From positions 6,014,001 to 6,078,000 of the forward strand of contig NZ_CP042431.1 in assembly GCF_007970185.1 (NCBI RefSeq): 64,000 nt of DNA, given 5' to 3'. The notes beneath the pieces are model-generated. The model made no database searches and was not told the DNA's origin. It saw only the letters and a list, made by a program, of their open reading frames with translations. This DNA comes from Pseudobacter ginsenosidimutans. GTDB lineage: Bacteria > Bacteroidota > Bacteroidia > Chitinophagales > Chitinophagaceae. Both the position numbers and the translations under genes were made by a program. Positions 1-8,297 of the stretch are shown here, piece by piece (the first letter of the stretch is position 1; each line of letters starts with the position of its first letter).

Positions 1-858
1 TTGTAAATTACGTTCCACTTTTTCGAAGGTCATACTATATCCTTTGCCTCCCTGCAATAATAAATGGATGCCGAGTTCTTTATTGAGAATCGGCAGCCAG
101 GATCCCGGGGCCAGCACCAGTTCATCACAATCGAATTTACCTTTATCAGTGATCACTGCCGTTACCTTACTGCCTTGTTTTTCAAAACCGGTGATATTGG
201 TATTGAGCTGGAATCTCACGCCGGCTTTTACCAGGGCTTCATGCAGTGTGCGCATGAAATCACCGGGATGTAAATGGCAATCGATGGGATACAATACTCC
301 TCCCCTCACATTGATCTCCACTTCGGTCTCCATATCCTGCACTTCTTTTCCGTTGCAGATAATGGTTTCCAGTCCGAGTGCATTGGCTTCCTTCGCCAAC
401 TCGTGTTCATGTTTTTCGGTAGCCGGACTCTTGTACATCATGAAGATACCTTTCTCCTCCATGCGAAAACGGTTTCCCAGTTCTTCTTTCATGTCGCTGG
501 TGAGCTCGCGGCTCAGCATCAGGATGTCGAAGAGTGGCGGGATATTCCTGTTCATGGTTGTATGATTGGCATTGCGCCAGAAAGCGAGACACCACCTGAT
601 CAGGTCTGCATTCAATCTTGGTTTGATATAGAACGGGCTGGTGGAACTAAGCATCCAGCGGAGCCCTTTGGCAATGATGCCCGGCGATGACAGTGGAATG
701 ATATGACTGGGAGAAACATAACCTGCATTACCAAACGAAGTTCCTTTGGTAATATCGTTACGGTCTATAACAGTTACCTGTAGTCCTTTTTTCTGAAGAT
801 ACCAGGCGCAGCATAAGCCGATCACACCACCGCCTGCAATTGTTACTTGTTGGGTCAT
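1..858 (-). CDS. FAD-dependent D-amino-acid-type oxidoreductase, 3' end outside the window
   Basis: The start codon is ATG at 858 on the minus strand; 286 residues are visible and the frame is still open at base 1, so the C-terminus is missing. The N-terminus has the Rossmann dinucleotide motif AGGGVIG at about residues 7-13, followed by a helix and the acidic end of the second strand (VIDRN). The motif GTSFGNAGYVSPSHI is typical of the DadA/glycine-oxidase family (DAO fold). These enzymes oxidise D-amino acids or proline-like imino acids with FAD and pass electrons to the respiratory chain. The gene lies 41 bp downstream of the aldehyde dehydrogenase on the same strand, so the two are probably co-transcribed. 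That pairing suggests D-hydroxyproline dehydrogenase, but this is inferred from context; a general D-amino-acid dehydrogenase is equally possible from sequence alone. Confidence 0.8.
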   Translation of the reverse strand, partial: MTQQVTIAGGGVIGLCCAWYLQKKGLQVTVIDRNDITKGTSFGNAGYVSPSHIIPLSSPGIIAKGLRWMLSSTSPFYIKPRLNADLIRWCLAFWRNANHTTMNRNIPPLFDILMLSRELTSDMKEELGNRFRMEEKGIFMMYKSPATEKHEHELAKEANALGLETIICNGKEVQDMETEVEINVRGGVLYPIDCHLHPGDFMRTLHEALVKAGVRFQLNTNITGFEKQGSKVTAVITDKGKFDCDELVLAPGSWLPILNKELGIHLLLQGGKGYSMTFEKVERNLQ

Positions 859-899
859 GGAAGAAAGGGATAGTCCCAACAATATACAAAAAAAGTGGA

Positions 900-2387
900 C
901 TATTGAATGGCCTCTCTTGTAAGAACATCGTTCACGGTTCTCCAGATGCCGAGTGGATTGGCGTTCTTCAGTTCATCGGGCAGCAGGCTGTCCGGCCAGC
1001 CCTGGTAGCAAACGGGTCTGGCGAATCTTTTGATGCCATCCGCGCCCACAGCGGAAAAGCGGCTGTCTGTAGTTGCAGGGAAAGGTCCGCCGTGCTGCAT
1101 ACTAAGTGCAACGGTAACGCCTGTAGGCACACCATTCATGATGAATCTTCCTGCAATATTTTTTATGGATTCCACCAATGCGGGATTATGCAGGATGTCC
1201 TGCTCCGTTGCCATCAGTGATGCAGTAAGCTGACCTTCCAGTTTCAAAACCAGCAGGTGCATCTCCGTTAGATCGGCACATCTTACTACAATCGAGTAAG
1301 GACCAAAAACTTCCTGATGCAGTACGGGATTGCTTAGAAAGGCCGATGCCGGTGCAGTAGCGATGGTGGCAATGCCCTGGGCGCCTTCTGATGTATTGCG
1401 GCTTTCTGCCACTTCGGTTACTGATTGCTGGGAGAGTGCAGTCTGACGCTTCTCTGCATAGGCTTTGGCAATGCCCGGGTGCAGCATGGCTGCAGGGGGT
1501 GTTTGGGCGATGCCTTCGCCGAGTAATTCGATGAACTGGTCCAGTTCCTTGCTTTCCACTCCCACGATCAGTCCGGGATTGGTGCAGAATTGCCCAACAC
1601 TGGTAGTAACGGATGCCGCATACATCTCCGCAATCTCCTTTGTTGCGTTTTTCAGTTTTTCAGGAAAAAGAAAAACAGGATTGATGCTTCCCATTTCCGA
1701 GAAAACAGGAATGGGCTCGGGCCTTGCATTGGCCCAGTCCCAAAGCTGCTTCCCACCAGCAAAAGAACCTGTGAAGCCAACAGCTTTCACGCGCGGATGT
1801 TCCACCAGGGCCTTCCCCACTTCGAAGGAACTGCCATGCACATGCGCAAAGACATGTTCAGGCATATTTGTTTCGCGGGCTGCTTCAAGGATGATATCTG
1901 CCACCATCTGTGAAGTGGCGGCATGCGCAGGATGCCCTTTCACGATCACCGGGCAACCGGCAGCAAAAGCGCAAGCAGTATCACCTCCTGCCGTACTATA
2001 AGCGAAAGGGAAATTACTGGCTCCGAAAACCACCACCGGACCAAGCGGTGTAAGCGTTTTCCTCAGATCAGGGATCACAGTATTCTTATCAGTATGAGTT
2101 GTATCTATCCTTGCATCCAGCCATGCACCGCGCTCGCAGGCCGCTGCATAGCTGGTAAGCTGAAATACGGTACGAGTTTTCTCAGATCTCAATCTCGCCT
2201 CAGGCAGATGCGTTTCTTCCATGGCCGTTTTCAGCAATGCCGCATCAGCATTATCCAGTCGCCTTGCAATAGCGCGCATAAAGTCAGCACGCCGCTTCAG
2301 ACTCATCAAACGAAACTCATGAAATGCCATCCATGCATTATTGCAGATGGTATCGATAGCTTCCAGTGAGGCATCAGGATATGGCAT
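900..2387 (-). CDS. NADP-type aldehyde dehydrogenase, 2,5-dioxovalerate (alpha-ketoglutarate semialdehyde) dehydrogenase-like
   Basis: An aldehyde dehydrogenase of about 495 residues. The ATG at 2387 is preferred to a TTG 36 bases upstream because the protein then begins MPYPDASLEAID, directly with the ALDH fold. Visible motifs are GPVVVFGASNFPFAYSTAGG and VIVKGHPAH in the cofactor domain, FSEMGSINPVFLFP around the general-base Glu, and SVGQFCTNPGL with the catalytic Cys. This GASNFPFA/KGHPAH form, rather than the usual NPWNxP/KP form, characterises the 2,5-dioxovalerate dehydrogenase branch. That branch oxidises alpha-ketoglutarate semialdehyde to alpha-ketoglutarate in hydroxyproline and pentose/uronate catabolism. 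It sits upstream of an FAD oxidoreductase on the same strand, which fits trans-4-hydroxyproline degradation. The substrate assignment is inferred. Confidence 0.85.
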   Translation of the reverse strand: MPYPDASLEAIDTICNNAWMAFHEFRLMSLKRRADFMRAIARRLDNADAALLKTAMEETHLPEARLRSEKTRTVFQLTSYAAACERGAWLDARIDTTHTDKNTVIPDLRKTLTPLGPVVVFGASNFPFAYSTAGGDTACAFAAGCPVIVKGHPAHAATSQMVADIILEAARETNMPEHVFAHVHGSSFEVGKALVEHPRVKAVGFTGSFAGGKQLWDWANARPEPIPVFSEMGSINPVFLFPEKLKNATKEIAEMYAASVTTSVGQFCTNPGLIVGVESKELDQFIELLGEGIAQTPPAAMLHPGIAKAYAEKRQTALSQQSVTEVAESRNTSEGAQGIATIATAPASAFLSNPVLHQEVFGPYSIVVRCADLTEMHLLVLKLEGQLTASLMATEQDILHNPALVESIKNIAGRFIMNGVPTGVTVALSMQHGGPFPATTDSRFSAVGADGIKRFARPVCYQGWPDSLLPDELKNANPLGIWRTVNDVLTREAIQ

Positions 2388-2714
2388 ACAAAGGAATTGA
2401 AAAATGAAAAAATGTACCTGCAATGTACGCGTTATCCGGCATTAATGTTTTATCACAGGCTGCGGCTGTTACTCATCATCAAACTCTCGCATATCGGCCA
2501 TTCTGAGCAAAGGTGAAATGAATAAGCCGGCCTTCAAAACATAAGCGCAACAGTCAATAGAAATACCTAAGCCCCATCTCTCCTCACCACAGCCCGATAA
2601 ATATCCTCCCGCGGCGGTATGTTTTACAGCCGGCGTTTCATTTCCCTTTGCGAAGTACCGCCATAAAAAAAGCCCGGCATCTCCGCCAGGCTTGTTATAA
2701 ATTATGCAGCATTA
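2388..2714. other. Intergenic stretch between rimO and the aldehyde dehydrogenase
   Basis: This is about 330 bp without a convincing reading frame. The only clear structure is the rimO terminator near 2663-2693. The part next to 2388 should carry the promoter of the dehydrogenase, but I could not identify a good TAnnTTTG box there. Confidence 0.5.
2663..2693 (-). terminator. Terminator of rimO
   Basis: Read on the minus strand, AAGCCTGGC and GCCGGGCTT form a 9-bp stem with one C-A mismatch around a 6-nt loop, followed by seven T residues. It lies about 20 bp past the rimO stop codon. Confidence 0.8.
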
Positions 2715-4025
2715 TCAAGGAACAATCTCTCCTTCCAGATCATAATCATATGCCTTCGTGATCTTCACATTCACAAACTCGCCTATCGTCAGTTTCTTAT
2801 TCGTCTGGATGATCACTTCATTGTCCACTTCCACACTGTCGAATTCTGTCCTTCCCAGATAGCGGCCTGATTCTTTTTTATCGATGAGGGTCTTGAAGGT
2901 TTGCCCGATCTTTTCCTGGTTCTTTTCGAAGCTGATCTCCTGCTGCACTTCCATGATCTCCTGTGCGCGCGCTTCTTTTTCTTCAGCCGGGATCGTGTCT
3001 TCCAGATCGTAGGCGGAAGTATTCTCTTCATGAGAATAGGTGAAGATCCCTACCCTGTCGAACCTGTGTTGTTGCAGGAATGATTTCACGGTTTCCACAT
3101 CATCGCGGGTTTCGCCGGGGAAGCCGGTGATGAGAGTGGTGCGCAGGTGAATGCCGGGAACGGTTTCGCGGATCGCGTGTATCAGCTCGTCCATTTCCGA
3201 CTTGGTGATCTGGCGGCGCATGGCTTTGAGCATATTGTCGCTGGCATGCTGCAGGGGCATGTCGAGGTAATTACAGATATTATCACGCTGACGCATTGCA
3301 TCCAGGATCTCGAGAGGGAACTTGGATGGATATGCGTAATGGAGGCGGATCCATTCCAGTCCTTTTACATCGGCCAGGCGATGCAGAAGATCATTCAGGC
3401 TGCGCTTCTTATAAATATCCAATCCGTAATAAGTGAGTTCCTGTGCAATCAGCATCACCTCTTTCACGCCCATGCTAACGAGTTTCCCGGCTTCCTTCAC
3501 CAGGTCTTCCATGGTGCGGCTCACGTGTTTGCCACGCATGAGCGGGATGGCGCAGAAACTGCAGGTGCGGTTACAGCCTTCGGATATTTTGAGGTAAGCG
3601 TAATGTTTAGGAGTGGCCAGAAGGCGTTCGCCGATCAGTTCGGCCTTGTAGTCTGCCTCGAATTGTTTCAGGATCAGTGGGAGCTCCATGGTTCCGAAAT
3701 AGGCGTCCACTTCGGGAATTTCGGTCTCGAGATTATTTTTGTAACGCTCACTCAGGCAGCCGGTTACATAAACCTTATCAAGTTTTCCTTTACGTTTGAG
3801 CTCAACCTGGTCCAGGATGGTATTGATGGATTCTTCCTTGGCCTTGTCTATAAAGCCACAGGTATTCACGATCACGATATTGTGGTCTTTTTTCTGGTTT
3901 TCATGCACCACATCGATCTCGTTGGCCAGTAGTTGTCCGCTCAGTACTTCACTGTCTACCATGTTCTTGCTGCAGCCGAGGGTAATGATATTTACCTTGT
4001 CCTGTTTTCTTGTTCTTGTTTTCAT
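2715..4025 (-). CDS. rimO: Ribosomal protein S12 methylthiotransferase RimO
   Basis: A radical-SAM methylthiotransferase of 436 residues, the usual length for RimO, which adds a methylthio group to a conserved Asp of ribosomal protein S12. The N-terminal UPF0004 domain starts IITLGCSKNMVDSE with the first [4Fe-4S] Cys and has further Cys residues at NTCGFID and TGCLSE. The radical-SAM motif CNRTCSFCAIP (CxxxCxxC) follows near residue 150, then GFPGET in the core and a C-terminal TRAM domain (ESGRYLGRTEFDSVEVD). The reading CSKNxVDSE and overall length favour RimO over the tRNA enzyme MiaB. The start is ATG at 4025, with a TACCTTTG box 11 bp upstream. The gene stands alone and has its own terminator. 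Confidence 0.95.
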   Translation of the reverse strand: MKTRTRKQDKVNIITLGCSKNMVDSEVLSGQLLANEIDVVHENQKKDHNIVIVNTCGFIDKAKEESINTILDQVELKRKGKLDKVYVTGCLSERYKNNLETEIPEVDAYFGTMELPLILKQFEADYKAELIGERLLATPKHYAYLKISEGCNRTCSFCAIPLMRGKHVSRTMEDLVKEAGKLVSMGVKEVMLIAQELTYYGLDIYKKRSLNDLLHRLADVKGLEWIRLHYAYPSKFPLEILDAMRQRDNICNYLDMPLQHASDNMLKAMRRQITKSEMDELIHAIRETVPGIHLRTTLITGFPGETRDDVETVKSFLQQHRFDRVGIFTYSHEENTSAYDLEDTIPAEEKEARAQEIMEVQQEISFEKNQEKIGQTFKTLIDKKESGRYLGRTEFDSVEVDNEVIIQTNKKLTIGEFVNVKITKAYDYDLEGEIVP

Positions 4026-4036
4026 ACCTGTGGGCG

Positions 4037-4044
4037 CAAAGGTA
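4037..4044 (-). promoter_or_regulatory. Putative -7 element of rimO
   Basis: TACCTTTG on the minus strand matches the Bacteroidota -7 consensus TAnnTTTG and lies 11 bp before the rimO ATG. No clear -33 TTTG was seen. Confidence 0.4.
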
Positions 4045-4195
4045 ACTACATTTAAAATATGCGCCGAACCTATTATATTTACCGCGGATTTTGGGGATCC
4101 ATATTATTGACTTTTATGGATTTAACTGATGATTGACGGTTTCAGGCAGGTTTGGCATAGTTTTTTAGAAGCATTCATCATTAAACAATCAAAGT

Positions 4196-4681
4196 ATGAA
4201 AAAGTTATCGGTTGTGTTAGCCCTGGCGTTTGTGGTAGGAATGGGTTCTTCTGCTAAAGCGCAGGCGCTGGGTTCAGATTACAAGACGGCATTGGGTGTG
4301 AAATTCTACCCCGGCGCCATCACATTGAAACATTTTATCAAGGATGATGCAGCTCTCGAAGGATTGCTTTCATTCTGGAGATACGGTTTCCGCCTCACCG
4401 GTTTATACGAATACCACGGCGATATCAACAATGCTCCCGGACTGAAATGGTATGTAGGTGGCGGTGCGCATATCGGCGCCTGGAACAATGAGTGGAAAGA
4501 CCGTTACCCAAACCGAGACAATGGGGTTCAATTCGGCGTTGATGGTGTTCTGGGTCTTGATTACAAGATCAAGGAAGCTCCGATAAACCTTAGCCTCGAC
4601 TGGCAACCTTCGTTCAACCTTGTAGGTTATTCCTATTTTGAAGGCGGATGGTTTGGACTGGCCATCAGGTATACCTTTTAG
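4196..4681 (+). CDS. Small secreted outer-membrane beta-barrel-like protein
   Basis: The protein has 161 residues and a clear signal peptide (MKKLSVVLALAFVVGMGSSAKA, cut after AKA or AQA). The mature part of about 137 residues alternates aromatic and glycine-rich strands, such as WYVGGGAHIGAW and FGVDGVLGLDYKI, and ends in the beta strand WFGLAIRYTF with a terminal Phe. A C-terminal aromatic residue is the BAM-targeting mark of an outer-membrane barrel. Size and pattern resemble small eight-stranded porin-like or lysis-resistance barrels common in Bacteroidota, but no specific function can be named. The gene is monocistronic, with a strong terminator directly after it. Confidence 0.7.
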   Translation: MKKLSVVLALAFVVGMGSSAKAQALGSDYKTALGVKFYPGAITLKHFIKDDAALEGLLSFWRYGFRLTGLYEYHGDINNAPGLKWYVGGGAHIGAWNNEWKDRYPNRDNGVQFGVDGVLGLDYKIKEAPINLSLDWQPSFNLVGYSYFEGGWFGLAIRYTF

Positions 4682-4708
4682 ATTTAGCTATTGAAAAAAA
4701 ATCATTCG

Positions 4709-4744
4709 AAGGGTGTTGTGCAAACAGCACCCTTTCCTTTTTAT
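4709..4744 (+). terminator. Terminator of the beta-barrel gene
   Basis: AAGGGTGTTGT and ACAGCACCCTT form an 11-bp stem with one G-T wobble and a GCAA tetraloop, followed by a T-rich tail. It lies 27 bp past the stop at 4681. Confidence 0.8.
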
Positions 4745-4811
4745 TTAAGGTATGATCCTTTAACTTTAGTTGCTACGCCAGTACCCTCCATCTATCCCTA
4801 AAATAATTAAC

Positions 4812-5186
4812 ATGAATGAGGTTCAGTTGTTGGAAGCAACTATCAAAACAAGTATTCCGGATTCACTGAAAGCCATCATTATCGATCCTCCTCCGATCAA
4901 CATTGGCAAAAACAGGTTCCTGCGGATCTCTGATGAGTTTGAACAGGAGAATACCCTCCATCAGTTTCTGACGGTGGATGAGATGCAGGCCGGCTGGCTG
5001 GCGCTCGCAGATGATGCTGATTTTGCCGGCGAACAAATCCTTCAGTTTGCAGAAACTTTGGGGAGTCCGATGATCTGTATCGGGATCGGCGATCACAACA
5101 AAGGCCAGATCATTGTTTTCGATTATGATCTGTATGCCAGCAAAGTTGCCGGTTCTATGGAGGAATTTTTGGCTATGCTTTACTGA
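4812..5186 (+). CDS. SMI1/KNR4 (SUKH)-like protein
   Basis: A 124-residue protein read from the ATG at 4812, where it begins MNEVQLLEATIK; a TTG 42 bp upstream gives a poorer start. The pattern of an N-terminal helix LLEATIKTSIPDSL, a central FLTVDEM, and the strand pair MICIGIGDHNKGQIIVFDYD followed by an acidic helix SMEEFLAMLY matches the SUKH/SMI1-KNR4 fold. SUKH proteins are often immunity proteins of contact-dependent toxins or cytoplasmic scaffolds. No toxin gene is adjacent here, so an immunity role is not supported by context. There is a TAACTTTA box about 43 bp upstream of the ATG. Confidence 0.6.
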   Translation: MNEVQLLEATIKTSIPDSLKAIIIDPPPINIGKNRFLRISDEFEQENTLHQFLTVDEMQAGWLALADDADFAGEQILQFAETLGSPMICIGIGDHNKGQIIVFDYDLYASKVAGSMEEFLAMLY

Positions 5187-5286
5187 TTCCACAAAGTTTG
5201 ACTGCTTTCAGGTATCGGACAATCGTTTAACTGGTTACATTCGCATCCTCCCCGCCTTCCAATCATTCCGAATCAAAACAAAATTC

Positions 5287-5982
5287 ATGAGATCAGTTTT
5301 ACTGACTGCGCTGTTTTGCCTGTCTGCCTGTTTGTTTTTCCAATGCTCAAAAGAAAACAAAGGTAATGTATCCGCTGCGCCACTCACCGCCAGGCCGCAA
5401 CACAATACCAGCAATTATGGATTGTACAAGGGAGTGTTCACCGGTTCTACCGGTATCATCGTGATCAGTCTAAGAAACGAGAACGATAATGTTTTCGCAA
5501 CGGCCCGCATCGATGGCGCCTTATACCATTTCACTGCTGTAGGGATCTTAGAATTGAACAAACCAACTTCCCTGCTATTCAGGAACAGTAACAGTTCATT
5601 CAATTTTATGGTTTATGGCGATGGAAGCACACCAACCATCTCAGGATTGACTATTGAAGCACATCCCGGCGCCAGCATCATCCTCTTCAAGGAAAGGTCC
5701 GATGCGCTGGTGAGATGTTATGAAGGAACTTTCACCGGTAGTCAGCAGGGCACCTGGAACCTCATTGTACGGAAACATGAATTGACAGGCCTGGTGAAAA
5801 CAGCAGGTACTACAACTATTGCAAACGGTATCGTGAAAGCTGATCAGACCATTACCGGGGGACTGAACAACGGCGCCACTTTCGAAGGGAAATTTGTAAA
5901 GAACGATGTGGCCGGCACCTGGCAGAACAGTACGGGTGATTTAACAGAAAGCGGTGTATGGACCGGCATACGAACTTATTAG
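5287..5982 (+). CDS. Hypothetical lipoprotein
   Basis: A 231-residue lipoprotein. The ATG at 5287 is chosen because it opens a lipoprotein signal (MRSVLLTALFCLSACLFFQC); the frame is open further upstream but reads no plausible signal there. Either LSAC (Cys 14) or FFQC (Cys 20) could be the lipidated site; LSAC fits the lipobox best, while the second is followed by the usual Ser-Lys-Glu linker. The mature protein repeats a short beta-rich motif twice (YKGVFTGSTGIIVISL and YEGTFTGSQQGTWNLIV), suggesting an internal duplication of a small beta-sandwich or barrel. I do not recognise a family. Confidence 0.65.
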   Translation: MRSVLLTALFCLSACLFFQCSKENKGNVSAAPLTARPQHNTSNYGLYKGVFTGSTGIIVISLRNENDNVFATARIDGALYHFTAVGILELNKPTSLLFRNSNSSFNFMVYGDGSTPTISGLTIEAHPGASIILFKERSDALVRCYEGTFTGSQQGTWNLIVRKHELTGLVKTAGTTTIANGIVKADQTITGGLNNGATFEGKFVKNDVAGTWQNSTGDLTESGVWTGIRTY

Positions 5983-6038
5983 AATACGGAATGCCGGCAG
6001 TTGCCCGCCTCCCGGCGAGTGACTGCCGGCACTCTGAT

Positions 6039-7220
6039 TTATTGTAATTGTGTAACCCTTGCAAGATTCGCCTCTGCAATCTGTTTCACCCTGCTTGCTG
6101 AAGCCGCCGAGTTGAATTCATCAGGAGCCGTGTGCAGCACATAATCCAGCAACTGCTCCACAGTAGAAACTGCCACATGCATGCGTGTATCGGAAGATGC
6201 ATAATAGATGAACACCTTTCCATCTTCATCGGCGATCCAGCCATTACAGAATAATACATTCGATACATCGCCGGTACGTTCATCTCCTTCCGGCGCCATG
6301 AAATAACCGGCAGGTTTCGCTATCAGTTTCGTGAGATCATGCAGATCGGTGAGGAAAAGATAGAGTGTATAACGGAGACCAGCAGCCGTATTCCTCACGC
6401 CATGGGCCATATGCAGCCAGCCCTTTTCCGTTTTGATCGGAGCCGGACCGAGCCCGTTCTTCGCTTCATAGATGGTATGATATCTTTTCGGATCGATCAC
6501 CCATTCTTCTGTGATCACAGCATTTTCGATATTGCTGCACAAACCAAAACCGATCCCGCCTCCATTGCCTGCTTCGATGAATCCATCCTGCGGCCTTGTA
6601 TAAAAAGCGTATTGACCATTCACGAATTCAGGATGCAGCACCACATTGCGCTGCTGGGGTGATCCTGTTACCAGGTTGGGCAACCGCTCCCAATCCGTCA
6701 GGTCCTTTGTTCTGGCAATACCGCATTGTGCAATGGCGCTGCTCTGATCTCCTGGAGCTGCATTGGGATCACGTTTCTCGGTGCAGAAGATGCCGTAGAT
6801 CCAGCCGTCTTCATGTTGCACCAGGCGGATATCGTAGAGATTGATGTCTCCATCCGGCAGCGCCGGCATCTGTATGGGATATTGACGGAACACGAAATTG
6901 TCTGTTCCGTTTTCGCTTTCCGCCACGGCGAAAAAAGATTTCCTGTCGGCCCCTTCCACCCTTGCCACCATCACATATTTATCATCCAACTTAATGGCTC
7001 CCGCATTGAATACGGCATTGATACCAAACCTTTCCATGAGAAAAGGATTGGTGCCTGGGTTGAGATCGTACCGCCAATACAGTGGCGTGTGCTCCGCTGT
7101 GAGCACGGGATGTCTGTATCGAACAAAAACACCATTGCCGGTTTCCTCAGGTATATTGGGCCTTTTGATCAGTGATGCATGTTCCTCCTTCAAGCGCTTC
7201 AATCTCAAATCGAAATTCAT
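6039..7220 (-). CDS. GH130 family 4-O-beta-D-mannosyl-D-glucose phosphorylase-like enzyme
   Basis: A GH130 glycoside phosphorylase of 393 residues, about the length of the Bacteroides fragilis mannosylglucose phosphorylase. N-terminal motifs [38 protein letters not shown] and [17 protein letters not shown] are near-signature for the subfamily. The enzyme would split beta-1,4-mannosyl-glucose with phosphate into alpha-mannose 1-phosphate and glucose in the cytoplasm. No secretion signal is present, as expected. It is the last gene of a locus with an IPT/TIG surface protein, SusD and SusC, so the imported glycan is probably a beta-mannoside. No endo-mannanase is present here; depolymerisation must come from elsewhere or the substrate is already an oligosaccharide. 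A neighbouring subfamily, mannooligosaccharide phosphorylase, is the main alternative. Confidence 0.88.
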   Translation of the reverse strand: MNFDLRLKRLKEEHASLIKRPNIPEETGNGVFVRYRHPVLTAEHTPLYWRYDLNPGTNPFLMERFGINAVFNAGAIKLDDKYVMVARVEGADRKSFFAVAESENGTDNFVFRQYPIQMPALPDGDINLYDIRLVQHEDGWIYGIFCTEKRDPNAAPGDQSSAIAQCGIARTKDLTDWERLPNLVTGSPQQRNVVLHPEFVNGQYAFYTRPQDGFIEAGNGGGIGFGLCSNIENAVITEEWVIDPKRYHTIYEAKNGLGPAPIKTEKGWLHMAHGVRNTAAGLRYTLYLFLTDLHDLTKLIAKPAGYFMAPEGDERTGDVSNVLFCNGWIADEDGKVFIYYASSDTRMHVAVSTVEQLLDYVLHTAPDEFNSAASASRVKQIAEANLARVTQLQ

Positions 7221-7241
7221 CTGTTATTCTTTTCTATTTTT

Positions 7242-8270
7242 TTAATACAATCCGATATCGTCCAGGTATACTTCCCGTGCAGCGCCGGAGAATTCTTTGA
7301 TGATGATATTGGTCAATGTGGCAGGGTTTCCGAGATTGGTGAACGGGATCTGGAAATCGAGCCATTTGTCCGCTTCATTGATGGTAAGTGTATAGCCTGC
7401 TGTTTCGTTGCCGCTGGCAGATACTTTCACTTTTTTGCCGATGGAATTCTGCCCAACGTAAATGGAGAACTTGATACCTGTATAACCAGCCGTGCTCAGT
7501 GTGGGCGCATTTTTGGAGATGCGGAAAGCACCCCAGGCATTCCAGGTACATTTGACGGAATTGCTTCCACTTCTTACCGGCGTGGCATTGTTCAATACGA
7601 AAGTGCCGCCGAAAGAACTATTGTACCAGGTAGCTGCCGCTGCTTCATCAAATACCATATAAGCGTAACCGAAGATCAATCCTGATTTGACGGTACCGCT
7701 GGCCGTTGTAACATAGATATAGCCCAACTGCACGCCCGCCGGAACTTTCACCTTGATCTCGCTTTTGGTGGATGAAAGGATCTGCGCAGGTGTATTATCG
7801 AACCTTACTTCAGATACGCCTCCGAAATAGTCGCCTTTGATGGTTACTTCATCATCGGCCACCCCTCCTACCGGATCGAAGGAATAGATCACCGGTGCGG
7901 GCTGCAAAATGGTATACTGGTAAGTATCTGAGCCAAATGGCGTGGTAACGGTGATGGGGTTCTCGGATGGATGTGGCAGTATTGCCGGGATCTTCACAGT
8001 TACACTGGTATCGTCAGACCAGATCAGGGAATCGGCAGCAGCAACGGTGTTGAACACTACCGATTGTGTACCGGAAAGATGCTGTCCCTTGATCATGATC
8101 CAGGTGCCATAATCTGTTGCAGGGAGCTGATTGTTCCTGTCGGTAAGATTGGTAACGCCGGTGATCTTTGGCGGTAGCGCATCCACTGATTTGCTTTTCT
8201 TGCAACTAACTGCCAGTAATAACAGTACAGGTGCCATCAGCAGGTATATCGATTTGATCTGTTTTTTCAT
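7242..8270 (-). CDS. IPT/TIG-domain surface glycan-binding lipoprotein
   Basis: A 342-residue lipoprotein. The ATG at 8270 starts MKKQIKSIYLLMAPVLLLLA and the lipobox VSC is followed by KKSKS; a TTG nine bases upstream is rejected. Two IPT/TIG beta-sandwich modules follow (about residues 35-115 with PKITGVTNLTDRN and 118-200 with PVIYSFDPVGGVADDEV). The C-terminal half looks like a jelly-roll carbohydrate-binding module, ending in a REVYLDDIGLY strand. This architecture is that of the SusE/SGBP-B class, a surface lipoprotein that holds glycan at the SusCD transporter. It lies between susD and the GH130 gene in the same operon, with gaps of 21-27 bp. The ligand is unknown. Confidence 0.8.
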   Translation of the reverse strand: MKKQIKSIYLLMAPVLLLLAVSCKKSKSVDALPPKITGVTNLTDRNNQLPATDYGTWIMIKGQHLSGTQSVVFNTVAAADSLIWSDDTSVTVKIPAILPHPSENPITVTTPFGSDTYQYTILQPAPVIYSFDPVGGVADDEVTIKGDYFGGVSEVRFDNTPAQILSSTKSEIKVKVPAGVQLGYIYVTTASGTVKSGLIFGYAYMVFDEAAAATWYNSSFGGTFVLNNATPVRSGSNSVKCTWNAWGAFRISKNAPTLSTAGYTGIKFSIYVGQNSIGKKVKVSASGNETAGYTLTINEADKWLDFQIPFTNLGNPATLTNIIIKEFSGAAREVYLDDIGLY

Positions 8271-8297
8271 ATGAGGCAATTTGAAATGAAGTATGAA

